28,541 nucleotides of DNA from JAPLZH01 sp964450345 (GCA_964450345.1 CAYVEL010000009.1:1-28541), one strand, 5' to 3'. Numbered from the stretch's first letter, positions 7,947 through 15,913 are shown. Made by a program: numbers and translations. The notes: generated by a model from the letters alone, not told the origin.

Positions 7947-8758
7947 TAATACTTACTCCACCTTCTTTCCCCCTCTTTTCTTAAGATTCCTTCTTGAATA
8001 AGTTCCTGTAACTCTCTTTGAATTGTCTTCTCGCTACATCCTTTAACAACATCGCTAACATCCTTTATGGTTAATCCTCCACCCTTATTATTAAGGACTG
8101 CTAATATAGAATCCCTTCTAGCATTCTTAACATTTTTCTTGATCTCTTTGATTAGACTATTTTGATGTCCTTTATTATCTGTTTTATTTATATGGTTATT
8201 AATAGAAATAGAGTCTCTATTTGTTTCAGTAAAATTACTATGTCCTTTATAAAAACTTTCTCTACTACTTAAGGATTTATTCAAATTTTGATCAACGGCT
8301 TTGACAGTGTTGTTTGAGTCCTTTGAATTTAATTCTGCAATATCCACACCGAAAAAATCATCTGATAATAATACTCCTCCAACAGACATTCTTTCGTGAT
8401 GAATTGATTCAAGATGTTCTAAAAGCATACGAAATTCATCTGCAATAATCTTAAAATTCATTGATGATATAAAGCCAGAAAGATGTGACACTTCTAGTAG
8501 AGAAAGTGTACGCAAAAAGTTTGCTTGTAAGTTTTTTAAATTAGAAGAAAACTTATCTCCTATAGAATACTGGAAGACGTCTTCTATCAACCTAACACCA
8601 CCCTCTCGTAGTGACCATTTAACAGGCTCACTGTCCGATAGAAATTCAGTGATCAAATATATGGCCGATATAATTTTTTCTGTCTTTTTGTAAAGAAAAT
8701 ATAATTTCTTCTCCTTAGCAAAAATGTCTAGCTTTATAAAGCTATCTTTATTATTCAT
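7928..8758 (-). CDS. Winged-helix DNA-binding protein, probable autoregulator
   Basis: 276 residues. Residues 1-125 are helix-rich (FIKLDIFAKEKKLYFLYKKT, then several amphipathic helices ending in FRMLLEHLESIHHER) and of unknown fold. Residues 141-205 are a polar Ser/Asn-rich linker. Residues 212-272 form a clear winged helix: RRDSILAVLNN, LTIKDVSDVVKG, the recognition helix SEKTIQRELQELI, and the wing GILRKEGERRWSKY. The gene is divergent from ftsK. Its upstream region has TGTCC-N-GGACA palindromes, one overlapping its own -10, which points to autorepression. The same 10-mer TGTCCTTTAT also occurs twice inside the coding region. I do not recognise a named family; related proteins occur in Parcubacteria. 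The target genes are unknown. Confidence 0.65.
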   Translation of the reverse strand: MNNKDSFIKLDIFAKEKKLYFLYKKTEKIISAIYLITEFLSDSEPVKWSLREGGVRLIEDVFQYSIGDKFSSNLKNLQANFLRTLSLLEVSHLSGFISSMNFKIIADEFRMLLEHLESIHHERMSVGGVLLSDDFFGVDIAELNSKDSNNTVKAVDQNLNKSLSSRESFYKGHSNFTETNRDSISINNHINKTDNKGHQNSLIKEIKKNVKNARRDSILAVLNNKGGGLTIKDVSDVVKGCSEKTIQRELQELIQEGILRKEGERRWSKYYINNSK

Positions 8759-8790
8759 AAATATGTCTTTTAATAAAAAGTCTTTTAAAC

Positions 8791-8816
8791 TGTCCTTATG
8801 TCCTTAATAAAGGACA
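8791..8816. promoter_or_regulatory. Palindromic operator 1 (TGTCC half-sites)
   Basis: TGTCCTT-AATA-AAGGACA (8799-8816) has perfect 7-bp arms, and an extra TGTCC half-site lies at 8791-8795. It sits in the 5' UTR of the winged-helix gene. It is probably bound by that protein, as an inference from proximity. Confidence 0.5.
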
Positions 8817-8835
8817 AGAGATTTAAAACTAACTA

Positions 8836-8855
8836 TGTCCATTATATAACGGACA
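8836..8855. promoter_or_regulatory. Palindromic operator 2 overlapping a -10 box
   Basis: TGTCC and GGACA arms flank a self-complementary TTATATAA centre. On the minus strand the centre contains TATAAT, with TTGCTT 16 bp upstream, so the operator covers the likely promoter of the winged-helix gene. On the plus strand it lies about 65 bp before the ftsK -10. Confidence 0.5.
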
Positions 8856-8916
8856 CGAATAAAAGCAAAAGACAAAAATATATCATTGTGTTGTAAGTGT
8901 TTTTTAGCTTTTTTAG

Positions 8917-8925
8917 TGTTAAAAT
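8917..8925 (+). promoter_or_regulatory. Extended -10 (TGTTAAAAT) of ftsK
   Basis: TG-T-TAAAAT lies 22 bp before the ftsK ATG, giving a predicted AU-rich leader of about 15 nt without a Shine-Dalgarno. No strong -35 is seen at 17 bp. Confidence 0.4.
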
Positions 8926-8947
8926 CTATATATAACTAATTAAAATA

Positions 8948-11254
8948 ATGGCAAAAAAGAATGAAGATAAAACCTTCGATGTTGTAAAAGATATTGTCGA
9001 TGGAGTAAAGGCTGAAACCAAAAGAGCTATCATTGCGATAGGACTAACTGTTATAGCTTTATTCATAAGTTTGGCAGCTTTCGATAAAGGAGGATCTGCT
9101 GGTGATCTTATATATTCAATATTAGGAAAACTATTCGGTACCACTCTTGGTTACTGGATAATAGTACTTACATTAATACTTATAGCTGCATCTTTCCTTA
9201 AAAATATAGACCGAAAATTTGATGCTCTTAAGATAACTTCTTCGGTGATATTTTTCATATCATTACTTGGACTATACGAACTATTCTTTAATGGTAACGG
9301 GGGAATAATTGGATACTATATCTGGTTCCCTATTTATAAAGCATTCTCTGCTTATGTCAGCTTTATAATTTTCGTCGCATTGATCTCAATATCATTAATG
9401 GTAATTTTCGATTCGCATTTTACATTAGACTCATTAAATCTATGGAAAAAGTTTTCTGCTTATAGAAACTCAAAAAAGAAACTTCCAAACAAAAACCAAA
9501 AACTAAAACTTCCAAAAGACCTAGAAGAAGATGAGGAGGAAGCAGATGAAGAAACAGAATCAGAAGAAGAATTAGAACCAATAAAAATTGCAGAAAAACC
9601 AGATGAAAATAAGAAGGGTAAACTGGCAACAAAAATAGCTTCTGCATTATCTACCTTTGATAGTGCTGATGAGGTTCCTGTACTTACAAAAAGTGAAATT
9701 ATTTCTACTAGAGAGTACACCCCTCCTCCAGTTAATCTACTTGAAAAAGATAAGGGAAAACCAGAGACTGGAGATATTAAGAGTAATGCGAATATCATTA
9801 AACGTACCCTTCAGAACTTCGGAATTAATGTAGAGATGGATGAAGTATCTGTAGGTCCTACGGTTACTAGATATGCTCTTAAGCCTGCTGAAGGAGTAAA
9901 ACTGGCAAAGATAGTCGCCCTTAACTCAGACTTGGCACTAGCACTAGCAGCACACCCTATAAGAATAGAAGCGCCTATCCCTGGAAAGTCACTTGTAGGT
10001 ATTGAAGTACCTAATAGCACAAAATCTACAGTTGGCTTAGCTACCATGCTAGGTTCTGATGAATTCGCGAAATCTGATAAACCACTACTAGTATCCCTAG
10101 GAAAGAGCATCACTGGTAAATGTCATTTTGCAAACGTCGCAAAAGCACCACACATGCTTATTGCTGGTACCACAGGTTCTGGTAAATCAGTATCTATACA
10201 TACAATCATAACTTCCCTTCTATTCAGAAATTCACCTGAGATGATGAAGTTTATCTTTATTGACCCAAAGAGAGTGGAGCTAACACTTTATAACAAGATT
10301 CCTCACCTATTAACTCCTGTTATCACTGATGCAAAGAAAGCAATCTTAGCTCTTAAATGGGCTGGAAAAGAAATGGCACGCAGATATGACGTATTAGAAA
10401 AGCATACAGTTAGAGATATAGACTCTTATCACAAGAACGTTTTGATGCCTGCAATTGAAGCTCTGAAACTTAAAAAAGCAGCTGGTGAATCTACAGATAA
10501 TGAAGTCATGCCAGAAAAGATGCCTTATATAGTAATCGTAATTGATGAGCTTGCTGATATTATGCAGACATATCCTAGAGAACTAGAATCAGCTGTAGTT
10601 AAGCTGGCACAAATGAGCCGTGCGGTTGGTATTCACCTTATTCTATCTACACAGAGACCCAGCGTTAACGTTATTACTGGTTTGATTAAAGCTAACATTC
10701 CTACACGTATTGCTCTTCAGGTGTCATCTCAAGTAGATTCAAGAACAATTCTAGATCAAGTAGGTGCTGAAAAACTTCTAGGTGCCGGAGATATGCTTTA
10801 CCTAGGTTCAGATATGCCAAACCCAGTGAGATTGCAGTCAGCTTATGTTTCTGAAACAGAAGTAAAGAAAGTAGTTAAATATCTAGTAGATGAATACAGA
10901 GACGAATTAATGGATCAGCTTAATCTTAACGCAAAAGAAACTGAAGCAGGAAGTCAGGCTGTATTTAGCGCTCAGTTAGATGATATGGAAGCAGATGAGC
11001 TAGGTCCAGACGATGATCTATATGATGAAGCTAGAAGAATAATACTAGAGACAGGGCAAGCTTCTACTTCATTTATCCAGAGAAGATTAAGAGTGGGTTA
11101 TTCCAGAGCAGGAAGACTTATGGATATAATGGAAAGAAAAGGTGTAGTAGGACCAGCTAATGGATCAAAACCTAGAGAAATTCTAGATGCTGAATATAGA
11201 GGACCAAACAGTGGCGCCGATAACTCCCCCGACACTCCTGAAGGAATTGTCTAG
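8948..11254 (+). CDS. ftsK: DNA translocase FtsK/SpoIIIE
   Basis: 768 residues. This is a septum-anchored, ATP-driven DNA pump that clears chromosomes at division. Hydrophobic segments near 28-45, 68-84, 96-115 and 125-155 form the membrane domain. Residues 165-280 are the linker, with a strongly acidic patch (about 191-210). The RecA-like motor holds Walker A GTTGSGKS (407-414), the FIDPKRVEL segment (437-445) and Walker B VIDELAD (531-537). The C-terminal gamma winged helix (about 690-745, QRRLRVGYSRAGRLMDIME) is the DNA-sequence-reading domain. The short linker gives a SpoIIIE-sized rather than E. coli FtsK-sized protein. It is divergent from the winged-helix gene. A small anchored protein follows 8 bp later, then recA. 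Confidence 0.97.
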   Translation: MAKKNEDKTFDVVKDIVDGVKAETKRAIIAIGLTVIALFISLAAFDKGGSAGDLIYSILGKLFGTTLGYWIIVLTLILIAASFLKNIDRKFDALKITSSVIFFISLLGLYELFFNGNGGIIGYYIWFPIYKAFSAYVSFIIFVALISISLMVIFDSHFTLDSLNLWKKFSAYRNSKKKLPNKNQKLKLPKDLEEDEEEADEETESEEELEPIKIAEKPDENKKGKLATKIASALSTFDSADEVPVLTKSEIISTREYTPPPVNLLEKDKGKPETGDIKSNANIIKRTLQNFGINVEMDEVSVGPTVTRYALKPAEGVKLAKIVALNSDLALALAAHPIRIEAPIPGKSLVGIEVPNSTKSTVGLATMLGSDEFAKSDKPLLVSLGKSITGKCHFANVAKAPHMLIAGTTGSGKSVSIHTIITSLLFRNSPEMMKFIFIDPKRVELTLYNKIPHLLTPVITDAKKAILALKWAGKEMARRYDVLEKHTVRDIDSYHKNVLMPAIEALKLKKAAGESTDNEVMPEKMPYIVIVIDELADIMQTYPRELESAVVKLAQMSRAVGIHLILSTQRPSVNVITGLIKANIPTRIALQVSSQVDSRTILDQVGAEKLLGAGDMLYLGSDMPNPVRLQSAYVSETEVKKVVKYLVDEYRDELMDQLNLNAKETEAGSQAVFSAQLDDMEADELGPDDDLYDEARRIILETGQASTSFIQRRLRVGYSRAGRLMDIMERKGVVGPANGSKPREILDAEYRGPNSGADNSPDTPEGIV

Positions 11255-11262
11255 AAAATTTT

Positions 11263-11616
11263 ATGGACAGAGAACGAGTATTAAAAACCATAAAATTTTC
11301 TTTTATTACCTTAACGGCAGTAGTAATAATTTTTCTAGTAATATTTCAGACTAGAAAGTTAGTTACTGGCCCCAAAATAGAAATTATTAGTCCTAAAAAT
11401 GGCCAGATTTTTAGCAGTAGTACCATAGTCATTGAAGGAAAAATAATTAATGCTACAGAGACTAAATTAAATGATCGCCCCATCTTTATTGATAGAGACG
11501 GAAATTTTAAAGAAATCATCATATTAAGCCCTGGTATCAATTACGAGAAAATATACGGAAAGGACCGATTTGGTAAGGAAAAAGAGACTATTTTAGACCT
11601 TATATATAGCCCTTAA
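11263..11616 (+). CDS. Membrane-anchored Ig/glucodextranase-B-like protein
   Basis: 117 residues. An N-terminal basic stretch is followed by one transmembrane helix (about 11-28, FSFITLTAVVIIFLVIF). An exported domain of about 80 residues follows (KIEIISPKNGQIFSSSTIVIEG, DRDGNFKEIIILSPG, KDRFGKEKETILDLIY). The pattern of a 'P.NG....' opening strand, a central 'i.v.G......' strand and a 'g.f...i.L..G.N' strand matches small Ig-like domains annotated as glucodextranase domain B. Binding partners are unknown. It starts 8 bp after the ftsK stop and is probably co-transcribed. It may be a cell-envelope accessory protein, which is inference. Confidence 0.7.
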   Translation: MDRERVLKTIKFSFITLTAVVIIFLVIFQTRKLVTGPKIEIISPKNGQIFSSSTIVIEGKIINATETKLNDRPIFIDRDGNFKEIIILSPGINYEKIYGKDRFGKEKETILDLIYSP

Positions 11617-11743
11617 ATACATAAATTAAATATTGTGTTTTAATTAAGAACTTTATCTAGATTTTATAGTTTTTAATTATTATTTAAGGTAAAATCATAT
11701 ACAGTTAGGACACTAAATTACTAGAATTTATACATAGAAACAT

Positions 11744-12847
11744 ATGGCCAAAAAAACAAAAAAAGAAATAAAAAGAGACGAAAAGATTGAAGAAGGTGTA
11801 ACTAACGAAGAAACACTTACTGAAATTAATGAGTCAGAAGAAGGTGAAAATAAAAAAGATAAAGACACATCAAAAGAACTAGTTGGTGCTTTAGATGCTA
11901 TCCGAACAAAATTCGGTGATGATTCTATTATGATGTTGGGTCAGAAACCAAAAGTAGATGTTAATGCCATTCCTACAGGTTCTATCGGATTAGACGCAGC
12001 ACTTGGTGTCGGAGGTATTCCTAGAGGAAGAATAGTAGAGATCTTCGGTCCAGAATCTTCTGGTAAGACTACCCTCGCCCTTCATGTAGTAGCCGAAGCT
12101 CAGAAGAGAGGTGGGCTTTGTACTTATATCGACGCTGAACATGCTATGGATCCTGAATATGCTAGAAAGATTGGAGTTAAGATAGACGAATTACTGATTT
12201 CTCAGCCAGATACAGGTGAACAAGCTCTAGAAATAGTAGAGAGCTTAGTCAGAACAGGAAAAATGGATGTAATAGTAGTAGACTCTGTAGCAGCATTAAC
12301 TCCTAAAGACGAAATCGAAGGAGATATGGGTGCTCAGCATATCGGTAAACAGGCTCGTCTAATGTCTCAAGCTTTAAGAAAGCTTACTGCTTGTGTCGCC
12401 CGCTCTAAAACTGTAGTTATCTTTATTAACCAGATTAGAATGCAGATCGGTGTAATGTTCGGTAATCCAGAAACTACCCCAGGAGGAAAAGCTCTAAAGT
12501 TCTATACATCTGTAAGATTAGATATCCGTAGAATTGCTCAGATTAAGAAAGGCGAAGAGATTATGGGCGGACGTGTAAGAGTTAAGGTTGTTAAGAACAA
12601 AGTTGCTGCCCCATTCAGACAAACAGAATTCGATCTAATGTATAACGAGGGTATCTCTCAGGAAGGAGAAATCATCGCTCTAGGTGAGAAAATGGGTCTT
12701 ATATCTAAATCTGGTAGTTCTTACTCATATGGTGAACTAAAAATTGGTAGAGGCTATGATGCTACACGCCAATTCCTAAGAGAAAATAAGGATATTAGAA
12801 ATAAGATACTAGCGGAAATCAGAATAAAGCTAAAGGAAGAGATTTAA
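11744..12847 (+). CDS. recA: Recombinase RecA
   Basis: 367 residues. RecA forms the ATP-dependent filament for homologous recombination. It has an unusual charged N-terminal extension of about 42 residues (Lys/Glu-rich) before the core begins at SKELVGALDAI. Walker A is GPESSGKTT (102-110). Walker B is VIVVDSVAAL (176-185). The L1/L2 region includes GDMGAQHIGKQARLMSQALRK and FINQIRMQIGVMFGNPETTPGG. The C-terminal domain ends at KLKEEI and lacks the acidic tail that dampens E. coli RecA. The 127-bp upstream gap is AT-rich with a possible TAAAAT -10 at 11690-11695. I see no LexA-type box, and no Shine-Dalgarno. Confidence 0.98.
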   Translation: MAKKTKKEIKRDEKIEEGVTNEETLTEINESEEGENKKDKDTSKELVGALDAIRTKFGDDSIMMLGQKPKVDVNAIPTGSIGLDAALGVGGIPRGRIVEIFGPESSGKTTLALHVVAEAQKRGGLCTYIDAEHAMDPEYARKIGVKIDELLISQPDTGEQALEIVESLVRTGKMDVIVVDSVAALTPKDEIEGDMGAQHIGKQARLMSQALRKLTACVARSKTVVIFINQIRMQIGVMFGNPETTPGGKALKFYTSVRLDIRRIAQIKKGEEIMGGRVRVKVVKNKVAAPFRQTEFDLMYNEGISQEGEIIALGEKMGLISKSGSSYSYGELKIGRGYDATRQFLRENKDIRNKILAEIRIKLKEEI

Positions 12848-12867
12848 TCTCTCCCACAGTAATACAC

Positions 12868-12896
12868 TTGCACTTTTTAGTTAAACCGTATAAAAT
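12868..12896 (+). promoter_or_regulatory. Predicted efp promoter (TTGCAC-17-TAAAAT)
   Basis: TTGCAC (12868-12873), 17-bp spacer, TAAAAT (12891-12896). The predicted start near 12903 gives a leader of about 25 nt containing TTAACT-AAA-AGTTAA and an AU-rich stretch directly before the ATG. Confidence 0.5.
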
Positions 12897-12927
12897 GGCT
12901 TAACTAAAAGTTAATTTTACTATTTTT

Positions 12928-13500
12928 ATGGCAATGCTTGAATACAACGAGGCAGTCGAAAGAACATACATAGTTCTAGATGGCGAACCTTATGAAGTGG
13001 TTTCTTCTCATGTTTTTAGAAAACAACAGAGAAAACCTGTTAATGCTACAAAACTTAAGAATCTGTTTACTGGAAAAGTAGCTGAACATGCTTTCCATCA
13101 GTCAGAAAAGGTGGAGGAAGCAGATGTTGAGACTAGAAGAGTTAAGTATCTATATAACAGCCGTGGAGAATTCTGGTTCTGTGAAGAAAACGATCCTGGT
13201 AAGAGATTTAAGTTAACCGAAGAAGCTGTTGGTCCAAAGATTGGATATATGAAACCAAACAGTATCTTAGAACTAATTTCTTTCAGAGAAAGAAATATCG
13301 GTCTTAAATACCCTATTACAGTAGAACTTAAAGTTACCGAGGCAGCACCCGCTGTCGCTGGTGATACAGTAAAGGGTGGTTCTAAGAGCGTTAAATTAGA
13401 AACAGGTATAGAGATACAGGTTCCCCTATTCGTTAACGAAGGTGATGTAATTAAGATTAATACAGATACTAACGAATACCGCGAAAGAGTCGGAAAATAA
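12928..13500 (+). CDS. efp: Translation elongation factor P
   Basis: 190 residues, the full three-domain length. EF-P relieves ribosome stalling at polyproline. Domain I is about 1-67, domain II about 68-130 and domain III about 132-190 (GGSKSVKLETGIEIQVPLFVNEGD, then INTDTNEYRERV). The modified-loop region reads RKQQRKPV (31-38) where E. coli has KPGKGQA with the modified Lys34. The equivalent position is Arg35 or Lys36 depending on a one-residue gap. No modification enzyme (EpmA/B/C, EarP or YmfI type) is in this window. The gene is monocistronic, with its own promoter and a strong terminator. Confidence 0.96.
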   Translation: MAMLEYNEAVERTYIVLDGEPYEVVSSHVFRKQQRKPVNATKLKNLFTGKVAEHAFHQSEKVEEADVETRRVKYLYNSRGEFWFCEENDPGKRFKLTEEAVGPKIGYMKPNSILELISFRERNIGLKYPITVELKVTEAAPAVAGDTVKGGSKSVKLETGIEIQVPLFVNEGDVIKINTDTNEYRERVGK

Positions 13501-13502
13501 AT

Positions 13503-13568
13503 AAAAATTAAAATCCTCCTTTCCTCGAAACGATTGTAAGTTTCTTGGAAAGGAGGATTTTAATTTTT
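13503..13568 (+). terminator. efp terminator with a 22-nt structured loop
   Basis: Perfect 22-bp stem (13503-13524 with 13547-13568) ending in a T-rich arm. The loop (13525-13546) is 22 nt and begins TCGAAACGATTGTAAGT. An inner GAAAC/GTTTC pairing is possible. The loop is nearly identical, in transcript sense, to that of the neighbouring opposite-strand terminator. Confidence 0.9.
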
Positions 13569-13587
13569 TATATAAACACTGAGCAGG

Positions 13588-13649
13588 AAAACAAAAACCC
13601 GCTTTTCTAGAGACTTACAATCGTTTCGAGAAAAGCGGGTTTTTGTTTT
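13588..13649 (-). terminator. rpsF-ssb-rpsR terminator with the same 22-nt loop
   Basis: Perfect 20-bp stem (13588-13607 with 13630-13649) carrying the AAAACAAAAACCC / GGGTTTTTGTTTT arms. Read on the minus strand, the 22-nt loop (13608-13629) matches the efp terminator loop at 20 of 22 positions, although the stems are unrelated. Confidence 0.9.
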
Positions 13650-13654
13650 ATTGA

Positions 13655-13855
13655 TTATCTAGAAACGTATGGAAGTAATCCCATGAATCTAGATCTCTTA
13701 ACTGCTTGAGCTAACTGGCGCTGGCTCTTTGAGCAAACACCTGTTCTCTTTCTGCTCATGATTCTACCATGAGGGTTAAGAAACTTTTTTAAGATATCGA
13801 CATCTTTATAGTCGATGTACTTAATATTATTCTTTGTGAAATAACAATCTTTCAT
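13655..13855 (-). CDS. rpsR: Small subunit ribosomal protein S18
   Basis: 66 residues. S18 pairs with S6 on the 30S platform. The sequence follows the short bacterial form: an N-terminal Cys and aromatics, IDYKDVDILKKFLNPHGRIMSRKRTGVCSKSQRQLAQAVKRSRFMGLLPYV. It is the last gene of rpsF-ssb-rpsR, starting 20 bp after ssb on the minus strand. It ends 5 bp before the operon terminator. Confidence 0.97.
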   Translation of the reverse strand: MKDCYFTKNNIKYIDYKDVDILKKFLNPHGRIMSRKRTGVCSKSQRQLAQAVKRSRFMGLLPYVSR

Positions 13856-13875
13856 ATTTTTAATTTAATTTAGAT

Positions 13876-14361
13876 TTAAAACGGTATATCATCAGCATTA
13901 ATTTCCTGTTCTGGATAAGCTATAGCATCTTCACTTGGACTATCTTCTGGGAAATCACTCTTTGAGTCCTTTCCTTTTGGAGAAGATGTTGCCTTTGGAG
14001 CTACACTACCTGAAGTAGCAGGAGCGGCACCAGTAGATCTAGGACCGAATTGTATCTGTTCAGCTACAATTTCTGATCTATATCTTTTCTGTCCATCTGG
14101 ACCATCCCAACTTCTAGTCTGCATTCTTCCCTCAACATATAATGAAGAACCCTTCTTTATATACTGAGCAACTAGTTCTGCCTGCTTACCGAACACTACG
14201 ATGTTATGGAATTCTGCACTTTCCTGTTTTCTACCTTCCTTGTCCTTATAGACACGGTTAGTAGCTAAACTGAATGTAGCAACTTTAATTCCGGATGGAA
14301 GTGCTTTGACTTCTGGATCCTTTGTTAAATTTCCAAAAACTAATGCTTTGTTTAAATACAT
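13876..14361 (-). CDS. ssb: Single-stranded DNA-binding protein
   Basis: 161 residues. The OB-fold (about 1-106) has the family pattern (NKALVFGNLTKDPEVKALPSG, VATFSLATNR, FHNIVVFGKQAELVAQYIKKGS, LYVEGRMQTRSW). A Gly/Ala/Ser-rich linker follows. The acidic C-terminal tip NADDIPF is intact, which in SSBs docks RecO and other repair proteins; recO is in this window. The gene lies between rpsF and rpsR, the classical order, starting 7 bp after the rpsF stop. Confidence 0.97.
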   Translation of the reverse strand: MYLNKALVFGNLTKDPEVKALPSGIKVATFSLATNRVYKDKEGRKQESAEFHNIVVFGKQAELVAQYIKKGSSLYVEGRMQTRSWDGPDGQKRYRSEIVAEQIQFGPRSTGAAPATSGSVAPKATSSPKGKDSKSDFPEDSPSEDAIAYPEQEINADDIPF

Positions 14362-14368
14362 ATTTTGG

Positions 14369-14863
14369 TTAATTAGCGCTTTTAACCATATCGTCGATAG
14401 ACTTATCTAATTCTTCTGGGTTAGATTCTTCTTTAACTTCTTCAGCCTTTACTTCACCATCCTTATCATCTTCTTTTGAAACTTCCTTGGCTAAAGTCTT
14501 AGCTTTCTCACCTAGATAAGTGTTTTCTTTTACGGTGTTTGTAAGAAGAAATCTTAAGATATTTGAATCTACCTCAAGTGCTTTCTTAACTTCATTAATA
14601 CTTTCTGAAGTGATTTCGAACTTTAACCATCCGAAATATCCCTCCTTATACTTGTGATTAATGACTCCGATCTTCTTAATCATAGTGTAAGCTAGAACTT
14701 TCTTTCTAGCCTCTTCACCTGCGAAGATCTCTCCACCGAACTTACTAATAACAGAACGGATTTTCTCCACTTCTCCAGCAACTTTTTCTTCTGGAACTGA
14801 TGGAACTATAAGATATCCTATCTCATAGATCTTTACTCCGTCTTTTATGTTTTCTGTACTCAT
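14369..14863 (-). CDS. rpsF: Small subunit ribosomal protein S6
   Basis: 164 residues. The ferredoxin-like S6 domain occupies about 8-105 (YEIGYLIVPSVPEEKV, KKVLAYTMIKKIGVINHKYKEGYFGWLKFE, VDSNILRFLLTNTV). A long acidic/lysine-rich tail of about 55 residues follows, unusually long against typical S6 (95-135 residues), and probably disordered. It is the first gene of rpsF-ssb-rpsR. A hairpin-rich leader immediately precedes the ATG (14874-14925) and could be an S6:S18 autoregulatory site. Confidence 0.95.
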   Translation of the reverse strand: MSTENIKDGVKIYEIGYLIVPSVPEEKVAGEVEKIRSVISKFGGEIFAGEEARKKVLAYTMIKKIGVINHKYKEGYFGWLKFEITSESINEVKKALEVDSNILRFLLTNTVKENTYLGEKAKTLAKEVSKEDDKDGEVKAEEVKEESNPEELDKSIDDMVKSAN

Positions 14864-14873
14864 ATTGAATTTT

Positions 14874-14925
14874 GTAGGAAGTAAGCCGTAAAAACGGCGC
14901 AGGGTGACCTACCCAGACTGCCTAC
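14874..14925 (-). promoter_or_regulatory. Structured rpsF leader, candidate S6:S18 binding site
   Basis: On the minus strand GTAGG and CCTAC close a structure holding two hairpins, GGGT-loop-ACCC and CCGT-TTT-ACGG, starting 10 nt before the rpsF ATG. Known rpsF leaders bind the S6:S18 complex through a CCG-containing hairpin. The CCG here and the position fit, but the exact consensus is not confirmed. Confidence 0.4.
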
Positions 14926-15127
14926 ATTACTATTAATACGCTCACTTTAACACAATGTTTTAACACTAGCAATAGATAAGCTGAAACGATATGTTCTAAT
15001 GCAAATTATAAGAAAAAGACCATAAAATAACGATAAAGTCTAAATAAAGTTACTATGTAATTAAATAAAATCTAGATAAACAAACCAGAGAAATTAGATC
15101 ATCAAAAATTGCCTGAATTTATCAAAT

Positions 15128-15913
15128 CTACTCAAAAGAACCGAAAAGTTTTGATACGTTTCTATATATTTCGCTTTTTACTTCGTTCAATTCCATTCCT
15201 TTTATTTCGGCAATCCTTCTCGCAACTTGTATAACATGAGCTGGCTCATTCCTCTCGCCTCTATGTGGTACAGGTGATACATATGGTGAATCTGTTTCTG
15301 AAATAATTCTATCCATAGGAACGAATCTAACTAATTCATCATAGTCTTTAACAAAAGTAATCACGCCAGTAAAAGAAATATGAAAACCTAAATCTAGAAA
15401 AGCTTTAGCATCATCTATTGTCCCAGCGAAAAAGTGCGCCTCACCTCCAAGAGTAAAATTCTCCTCTCTAAGTATTTCTATAACACGTTTATAGGCGTCT
15501 TTAGTCTTATCTTCCTTAGAGTTTCTAATATGAAGCATTAATGGAAGACAGGTTTTCTTAGCGAGAGCTATTTGAGCTCTAAAAATCTCTTCCTGTTTAT
15601 TCCAAAAATTACTATCTGTTCTAAAATAATCGAGTCCACATTCACCAATTCCGACAACCCCTTTTTCTTTTACTAATTCGCTAATTAAATCTAAATTAGA
15701 ATCTGCATTAACTTCTATAGGATGAATACCAACTATAGCCTTTGAACCAAATTCTTTAAAAAGTTCTATCGCCTTTTTAGAAGTCTCATTATTAGTACCA
15801 ACATTTATAAGCTTAACCCCCTCCTCTTCGGCATGTTTATAGACAGAGGCACGATCATTATCATAATCCTCAAAATTTAAATGGCAGTGTGCGTCTATAA
15901 AATAATTTTTCAT
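15128..15913 (-). CDS. tatD: TatD-family metal-dependent deoxyribonuclease
   Basis: 261 residues. An amidohydrolase-like TIM barrel that hydrolyses DNA ends or damaged nucleotides in this family. Metal-site motifs are DAHCHL (7-12), GECGLDY (90-96), LHIR (127-130), EAH (158-160) and ETDSPY (206-211). The length is normal. It follows metG by 25 bp, a common bacterial pairing, and is probably co-transcribed. The 264 bp after it hold the rpsF leader and about 200 bp of AT-rich sequence in which I see no terminator. Confidence 0.94.
   Translation of the reverse strand: MKNYFIDAHCHLNFEDYDNDRASVYKHAEEEGVKLINVGTNNETSKKAIELFKEFGSKAIVGIHPIEVNADSNLDLISELVKEKGVVGIGECGLDYFRTDSNFWNKQEEIFRAQIALAKKTCLPLMLHIRNSKEDKTKDAYKRVIEILREENFTLGGEAHFFAGTIDDAKAFLDLGFHISFTGVITFVKDYDELVRFVPMDRIISETDSPYVSPVPHRGERNEPAHVIQVARRIAEIKGMELNEVKSEIYRNVSKLFGSFE

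Noticed and set aside
9420..10113. Minus-strand open frames inside ftsK (9420-9647, 9460-9798, 9811-10113)
   Set aside because: They are shadows of the ftsK coding strand, Ser/Phe/Leu-rich because they mirror the Glu/Lys-rich linker.
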